A program made the position numbers and the translations under genes. Positions 7,901 through 10,823 of a stretch of 10,823 nt of DNA are shown here, piece after piece. The notes below the pieces were generated by a model. That model was given only the letters and a program-made list of their open reading frames with translations. It ran no database searches and was not told where the DNA came from. The stretch lies in contig JAWOCZ010000185.1 in assembly GCA_046483565.1 (NCBI GenBank), positions 1 through 10,823 on the forward strand, in the 5' to 3' direction. This DNA is from T1Sed10-7 sp046483565 (lineage in GTDB: Bacteria; Actinomycetota; Nitriliruptoria; Nitriliruptorales; Nitriliruptoraceae). Position 1 is the first letter of the stretch. Each line of letters starts with the position of its first letter.

Positions 7901-8312
7901 CCGCAAGGATCCGGCCCTGTACGGCGCGTTCCCCACCGACTGCTACTCGCACACGCCGGCGCACGCCGGGGCGCAGCAGCCCGGCATGACCGGGCAGGTC
8001 AAGGAGGAGGTGCTCACCCGCATGGGCGAGCTCGGACTGCGCATCGGCGACGGACGGATCGGTCTCGGTCCTGCGCTGCTGCCCCCGGAGGAGCTGTGGC
8101 GGACCGAGCACGACGGCGCGGTCGGGTACGCGTTCACCTTCTGCGCGACCCCGGTGCGTGTGCTGCGCGGCGACGCCGACCGGGTCCGGATCCTCCGTGA
8201 CGATGGTGCCGAGGTGGAGCGATCCGGCTCCACGCTCACGCGGGAGGAGTCGGCGGCGGTCTTCGAGCGTCGCGGGACGATCGCCGCGGTCGAGTTCCAG
8301 TCGGCCGGGTAG
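4974..8312 (+). CDS. Large GH94-like (alpha/alpha)6-barrel glycoside phosphorylase/hydrolase family protein
   Basis: 1112-residue protein with no signal peptide or membrane segment, so cytoplasmic. It shows the plan of GH94-type phosphorylases: an N-terminal beta-sandwich (about 1-330, with VEVLDGLLDVMPTGV), a helical barrel (about 370-960) and a C-terminal beta region. Motifs that line up with GH94 landmarks are NWRDIFQNW at 453-461 (compare RDxxQD), GYWGDHQ at 513-519 (compare SDDHLWL) and PEWNDANNALAGYGLSMV with Trp635-Asn636-Asp637 (compare the WND segment holding the acid). A second conserved-looking block is GGMHGYEGIGSIYWHM, with His923, followed by HTPAHAGAQQPGMTGQVKEE from 993. GH94 members are usually near 800 residues; about 1100 is nearer GH149/GH161-type beta-glucan phosphorylases, but I cannot place it in a family. 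GTG 4974 fits the Shine-Dalgarno spacing best; ATG 4980 is the alternative. Phosphorolysis versus hydrolysis, and the substrate, are open. Confidence 0.8.
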   Translation: MGMQQQVTGGLVEVDGQQWYRIDGVERMAPFLTTVVSDSDLWMFVSSAGPLTAGRRDADHAFLPYETDDRLHRAVGISGPVTLLTREVDGCHEVWQPFARRPEVGCTRSIAKHVRGDALLLEETNPAWGLSVRTTWAPSRAYGWVRTVELTDLTDDGANVEVLDGLLDVMPTGVDAVTEQLRSNLVDAYKRSETGPWGTAAVYALESLITDRAEPAEALAATLVWSAGLEDAGVHLDERVVDDVWRGRERAPVELFTGRRAAYLLRAPVTVPAGGSSTWSLVADIGLGHAELHDRVRLAAAPEALDLVAADVRRGAERLEALLTGADGLQRTADPVADAHHLSNVLFNAMRGGTFVDGYEIPVGDLLDFLRRRNVRVYDRHAGELGDLGPSVHLDDLRAFADATEDPDLVRLVLEYLPLTFSRRHGDPSRPWNRFSIRVTDDDGRPLLTYEGNWRDIFQNWEALLRSYPGYHANVAAKFLNASTLDGFNPYRISREGIDWEVPDPDDPWSNIGYWGDHQIVYLLRLLEGWEASDPDGLGAWLDEPVFTYADVPYRLADYEAMLADPRDTITYEAERAARVAARVEQVGADGRLVVTGGELVRVTMAEKLLVPALAKLCSYVAGGGIWMNTQRPEWNDANNALAGYGLSMVTLYQLERYLSFVDRIIDEGRDGAVTLSRPVAGWLDAVAEILAAHDPEGSVTEARARRHLLDALGVAGETYREGVADGFDPSPVEVETATVARLLDGALAHLRASIRAARRDDGLYHAYHLLSVPEAASAEVHQLPLMLEGQAAVLGTTILEAEEAIALVESLFDSPLYRVDQDSFLLYPAASRPSFLDRNHLPPSVLDDEPALRRLVGTEGRPILERDADGGLHFRADLQNAEALTRALGTTDLDAAERARVHELYEQLFHHHAFTGRSGGMHGYEGIGSIYWHMVAKLLLAVQERAIEVTAQGGDAWIARRLEQAYLRIRDGLGFRKDPALYGAFPTDCYSHTPAHAGAQQPGMTGQVKEEVLTRMGELGLRIGDGRIGLGPALLPPEELWRTEHDGAVGYAFTFCATPVRVLRGDADRVRILRDDGAEVERSGSTLTREESAAVFERRGTIAAVEFQSAG

Positions 8313-8326
8313 CGCGCCGAGCCGCC

Positions 8327-8354
8327 CGGGGCACGGCTCCGGGCCGAAGCCCCG
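8327..8354 (+). terminator. GC-rich hairpin downstream of GH94-like gene
   Basis: CGGGGC (8327-8332) pairs with GCCCCG (8349-8354), and inside it CGGC (8334-8337) pairs with GCCG (8343-8346). This gives ten base pairs, a small 1x2 internal loop and a 5-base apical loop. It lies 14 bp past the stop and about 35 bp before the next promoter. No T-run follows, as is common for actinobacterial terminators. An overlapping 6-bp stem, GAGCCG/CGGCTC (8319-8339), could form instead. Confidence 0.5.
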
Positions 8355-8387
8355 CGCTGCTCGAGCTGGGTCGCAGAGCGTCGGGTC

Positions 8388-8416
8388 TTGTCGCGCTGCC
8401 CGAGTAGGCGTAGTGT
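8388..8416 (+). promoter_or_regulatory. Housekeeping-type promoter for the lipoprotein gene
   Basis: TTGTCG at 8388-8393 and TAGTGT at 8411-8416 are separated by exactly 17 bp. Both fit the actinobacterial primary sigma pattern (TTGNCN and TANNNT). Transcription would start near 8423, leaving a leader of about 28 bases before ATG 8451. This is the clearest promoter in the window. Confidence 0.65.
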
Positions 8417-8450
8417 CCTCTCACCGTGACCGCGCGACGGAGAGAGCGTC

Positions 8451-9059
8451 ATGCGTCGTTCTGCCGGGCTGCTGTTGGTGCTCGTGGTGCTGCTCGCCGC
8501 CTGTGGGTCGGAGGATCCCGCTGAGGAGGCGGCGCAGGATGCCGTCGACTCGATCGAGGACGCGACCGAGGACGCCACCCAGGACGCGACCGAGGACGCC
8601 GCGGAGGCACTCGAGGAGCTGGGCGACGACCCCGAGGAGCTCGCCGAGGAGCTCGCCGAGGACCTCGAGACGCAGCAGGAGGCGGTCGGTGGCGGCGGCG
8701 CCGAGCTGACCGTCGATGGCGAGACGTGGACCTTCGACTCGGTGGTCTGCGCCTTCGGGCCGGACGAGATCGGGGACGAGGACGCTGAGTTCGTCCTCTC
8801 GGCGATCAGCGACGGGCTGCAGCTCTACGTCTCCATCGACGGCTTCGGCCACTCGGTGACGATCGACGACATCGACGACTTCGAGGACCCGTCCGTCGCC
8901 TGGGCGGCAGGAGGGCCGGTGGCCTCACTCACCGGGGATGGCGAGGAGTTCGTGGAGATCGACGGCGAACAGGTCCGCGCCCAGACGGAGTTCCGTGACA
9001 TGCGGGACGAGATGTCGGCGACGACCGCGCCGGGCACCCTAGAGGCGACCTGTCCCTGA
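8451..9059 (+). CDS. Secreted acidic lipoprotein with repeat stalk
   Basis: 202-residue predicted lipoprotein of unknown function. A short signal peptide (MRRSAG, then a Leu/Val-rich core) ends in the lipobox LLAAC, so Cys18 would be lipidated and anchor it on the outer face of the membrane. Residues 20-78 form an acidic, helix-favouring stalk with four-residue repeats (EDAT at 36-51, EELA at 62-73). A GGGG hinge follows, then a compact domain (about 83-202) with predicted beta-strands and two cysteines, Cys100 and Cys201, well placed for a disulfide. The overall plan recalls LpqH-type 19-kDa lipoprotein antigens, but the similarity is weak. The mature part contains no lysine and only three arginines. 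The start is supported by GGAGAG at 8439-8444, 6 bases upstream, and by the promoter. Monocistronic. Confidence 0.85.
   Translation: MRRSAGLLLVLVVLLAACGSEDPAEEAAQDAVDSIEDATEDATQDATEDAAEALEELGDDPEELAEELAEDLETQQEAVGGGGAELTVDGETWTFDSVVCAFGPDEIGDEDAEFVLSAISDGLQLYVSIDGFGHSVTIDDIDDFEDPSVAWAAGGPVASLTGDGEEFVEIDGEQVRAQTEFRDMRDEMSATTAPGTLEATCP
8556..8669 (+). repeat. Two in-frame 12-bp tandem arrays in the lipoprotein stalk
   Basis: The first array (8556-8603) has four units near GAGGACGCGACC, encoding EDAT, EDAT, QDAT and EDAA. The second (8634-8669) has three units, two identical copies of GAGGAGCTCGCC and one diverged copy, encoding EELA, EELA and EDLE. Unit length is a multiple of three, so copy-number change would alter stalk length without breaking the frame. 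Confidence 0.8.
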
Positions 9060-9078
9060 GCCGTGACCGGTCGTGGTC

Positions 9079-9096
9079 TCGGCCCTGGCCGGCCGG
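9079..9096 (+). terminator. Possible hairpin after the lipoprotein gene
   Basis: TCGGCC and GGCCGG flank a 6-base loop (five GC pairs plus one G-U pair), 19 bp past the lipoprotein stop. There is no T-run. The local sequence is so rich in GGCC that chance pairing is likely, so this is a weak call. Confidence 0.25.
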
Positions 9097-9195
9097 ACCG
9101 TGGTCGATCGGTCGTGCACGTCGTCCGCAAGCCCGCCATCGTACGGCGTCGGTGAGTCGCGTCGGGGCCTACCTTCAGTGGGGAAGGAGGCGTCC

Positions 9196-9993
9196 GTGGC
9201 CATCCCCGTCGCGCCCATCATCACGGTGTTCATCGTGATCCTGCTGTCGATGGTCGTGACGCGCGTCGCGACCATCGCCCTCACGCTCACCGGGATGTCC
9301 CAACAGGCCGCGCGCTTCCAGGCCCGCTCGGCGCTGACCGGTGCCGGCTTCACGACCACCGAGTCGGAGTCGGTGGTCAACCACCCCGTCCGTCGCCGTA
9401 TCGTCATGACCCTGATGCTGATGGGTTCGGCCGGGATCGTGACCGTGCTGGCCTCGGTGATGCTGACCTTCGCCAGTACCACTTCCGCCGACGGCGGCAA
9501 CAGCACGCTGGCGCTGCTGGCGCTGGTCGCCGGGACCCTCGCCCTGCTCAGTCTGATGAAGCTGCGTCCGGTGGACCGCGCAATGTCGCGCGTGATCCGG
9601 TTGGCGCTGCGCCGGTTCACCGACCTGGACATCCGCGACTACGCGGCGCTGCTGGAGATCCACGGCGGCTACACCGTCTCCGAGCTGCTCGTGGACGAAC
9701 AGGACTGGATCGCCGGGCACACGCTGGCGGAGCTCCGACTCAACGACGAGGGGGTGATCGTCCTCGGCGTCCAGCGTGTCGACGGCGCGTACGACGGGGC
9801 GGCGGACGGGGAGACGCACATCGACGCCGGTGACGTCCTGATCCTGTACGGCCGGAACGACCAGATCGCGGAGCTGGATGTCAGGGAGCGCGGTGTCGCG
9901 GGGGAGTCACGCCACCGCCGGGCGGCCGAGGACCGCGACGTCGAACGCCGGACACCGCCGGAGCCTGGGGAGACGGGGGAACCGGAGGCGTAG
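9196..9993 (+). CDS. Membrane protein with C-terminal RCK_C (TrkA-C) domain
   Basis: 265-residue protein. Hydrophobic helices lie near 5-31, 68-92 and 104-121. Between the first two is ARSALTGAGFTTTESE (43-58) followed by VVNHPVRRRI, which resembles the TxGFTT pore-loop motif of Trk/Ktr K+ transporters but occurs only once. Residues 159-228 form an RCK_C/TrkA_C domain (ELLVDEQDWIAGHTLAEL, then HIDAGDVLILYGRNDQI); such domains bind small ligands, including c-di-AMP in some proteins. No RCK_N Rossmann domain (GxGxxG) is present. The tail, 229-265, is charged and probably disordered. GTG 9196 is chosen because AAGGAGG (9184-9190) lies 5 bases upstream; an earlier ATG at 9073 gives a low-complexity extension. 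An ion-transport or osmotic role is inferred, not shown. Converges on the ABC ATPase gene with a 39-bp gap. Confidence 0.85.
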   Translation: MAIPVAPIITVFIVILLSMVVTRVATIALTLTGMSQQAARFQARSALTGAGFTTTESESVVNHPVRRRIVMTLMLMGSAGIVTVLASVMLTFASTTSADGGNSTLALLALVAGTLALLSLMKLRPVDRAMSRVIRLALRRFTDLDIRDYAALLEIHGGYTVSELLVDEQDWIAGHTLAELRLNDEGVIVLGVQRVDGAYDGAADGETHIDAGDVLILYGRNDQIAELDVRERGVAGESRHRRAAEDRDVERRTPPEPGETGEPEA

Positions 9994-10006
9994 GGCGCGC
10001 ACGTCG

Positions 10007-10023
10007 GTTCCCCGGCGAGGAAC
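10007..10023. terminator. Weak inverted repeat in convergent gap
   Basis: GTTCC (10007-10011) and GGAAC (10019-10023) flank a 7-base loop, lying between the RCK_C gene stop (9993) and the ABC ATPase stop (10033). At five base pairs and with no T-run it is only a candidate bidirectional terminator. Confidence 0.25.
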
Positions 10024-10032
10024 GCGGACGGC

Positions 10033-10812
10033 TCACAGGATCTGCGACAGGAACAGCTTGGTGCGTTCCTCCTGCGGGTCGGTGAACAGCTCCTCCGGGG
10101 TGTTGACCTCGACGATGCCGCCCTCGGCCATGAACACCACCCGGTCCGCGACGTGGCGCGCGAAGCCCATCTCGTGGGTGACGCAGATCATGGTCATGCC
10201 CGACGCCGCGAGCTCCTCCATGACGTCGAGGACCTCCTTGATCATCTCCGGGTCCAGCGCCGAGGTGGGCTCGTCGAACAGCATCACCTTCGGCTCCATC
10301 GCCAGCGCCCGGGCGATCGCCGCCCGCTGCTGCTGACCGCCTGAGAGCTGCCCGGGGTACTTGTTCGCCTGGTCCGGGATCTGGACGCGCTCGAGGAGTT
10401 CCATCGCGCTGCGCTCCGCCTCCTTGCGCGGACGGTGTCGCACCTGGATCGGAGCGAGGGTGACGTTGTCCAGGATCGTCAGGTGCGGGAACAGGTTGAA
10501 GGACTGGAACACCATCCCCGTCTCGCGCCGGATCTCCTGGATGTCGCGCAGGTCGTCGGAGACCTCCGTGCCGTCCACGACGATCCGCCCACGATCGTGC
10601 TCCTCCAGCCGGTTGATGCAGCGGATCAGCGTCGACTTGCCCGACCCGGACGGGCCGCACACGACCACCGTCTCGCGGAAGCCGACCTGGAGGTCGACGC
10701 CCTTGAGTGCCTGGAAGTCGCCGAACCACTTCTCGACGGCTTCGAGCTCGATCATCGCCTTGCCGGTCCCGCCGGGCTTGAGTGCCTTGCCGGTCAGGGA
10801 GACGTCCCCCAT
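10033..10812 (-). CDS. Polar amino-acid ABC transporter ATP-binding protein (GlnQ/GltL type)
   Basis: Cytoplasmic ATPase subunit that would power uptake of a polar amino acid (glutamine, glutamate, histidine or arginine type) with a periplasm-facing binding protein and permeases not in this window. The 259-residue protein has Walker A GPSGSGKST (53-61), the Q-loop FQSFNLFPHLTILDNV characteristic of this PAAT family, the signature LSGGQQQR (156-163), Walker B VMLFDEP (176-182), the D-loop SALD and the switch His213 in VTHE. All catalytic residues are intact. ATG 10812 is supported by GGAGG at the very edge of the window, 6 bases upstream. It adds 19 residues before the usual MIELEAVEKWFG start; Met20 (10755) has only a poorly spaced site. 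Partner genes probably lie beyond the right edge, upstream on this strand. Confidence 0.95.
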   Translation of the reverse strand: MGDVSLTGKALKPGGTGKAMIELEAVEKWFGDFQALKGVDLQVGFRETVVVCGPSGSGKSTLIRCINRLEEHDRGRIVVDGTEVSDDLRDIQEIRRETGMVFQSFNLFPHLTILDNVTLAPIQVRHRPRKEAERSAMELLERVQIPDQANKYPGQLSGGQQQRAAIARALAMEPKVMLFDEPTSALDPEMIKEVLDVMEELAASGMTMICVTHEMGFARHVADRVVFMAEGGIVEVNTPEELFTDPQEERTKLFLSQIL

Positions 10813-10823
10813 CTGCGACCTCC

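Noticed and set aside
9170..9175. TACCTT as a -10 for the RCK_C gene
   Set aside because: No -35 match 16-18 bp upstream, and the predicted transcript start would fall inside the Shine-Dalgarno.
9073..9195. ATG 9073 as start of the RCK_C membrane protein
   Set aside because: The extra 41 residues are non-hydrophobic and low-complexity with no ribosome binding site, whereas GTG 9196 has AAGGAGG at ideal distance.
1..10823. CRISPR array, tRNA, insertion sequence, phage or toxin-antitoxin module
   Set aside because: No spaced direct repeats, cloverleaf, transposase-like frame, terminal inverted repeats or small toxin-like gene pair could be seen. Base composition appears even across the window.

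Overview
The window looks like chromosomal DNA from a high-GC actinobacterium. GC content is high throughout, Shine-Dalgarno sites are purine-rich, there is a -10 of the TANNNT type, and two genes probably start with GTG. The content (acyl-CoA dehydrogenase, ECF sigma factor with a zinc-finger anti-sigma domain, RCK_C membrane protein, polar amino-acid ABC ATPase, lipobox lipoprotein) is ordinary for Actinomycetota. One extremely acidic lipoprotein may hint at a salt-exposed cell surface, but that is inference. I see no mobile element, tRNA, rRNA, CRISPR array or phage gene.

Layout, left to right. (1) The 3' part of an acyl-CoA dehydrogenase (+) converges on a CNNM/CorC-type membrane protein with DUF21, CBS and CorC domains (-). 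(2) After a 252-bp divergent intergenic region comes a two-gene + operon: a 70-aa DUF2892 (YgaP-like) membrane protein, then an ECF sigma factor carrying a zf-HC2 anti-sigma-type zinc finger in the same reading frame. A strong Shine-Dalgarno and ATG sit exactly at the domain junction. (3) On the - strand, an aldose 1-epimerase followed by a SnoaL/NTF2-like protein form a likely operon, divergent from (4) a 1112-residue cytoplasmic (alpha/alpha)6-barrel enzyme with GH94-like motifs (+). Regions 3 and 4 look like a small carbohydrate locus. (5) A GC-rich hairpin follows the big enzyme, then a good -35/-10 promoter drives a lipoprotein whose acidic stalk is built from two 12-bp tandem arrays. (6) A membrane protein with a C-terminal RCK_C domain (+) converges on (7) a polar amino-acid ABC transporter ATPase (-), whose partners would lie beyond the right edge.

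The two most interesting items are the fused sigma/anti-sigma gene with an apparent internal start, and the large GH94-like enzyme paired divergently with a mutarotase. Neither is proven to be a new system from sequence alone. All longer antisense frames were judged to be shadows of these genes. No stretch longer than 300 bases lacks a gene.
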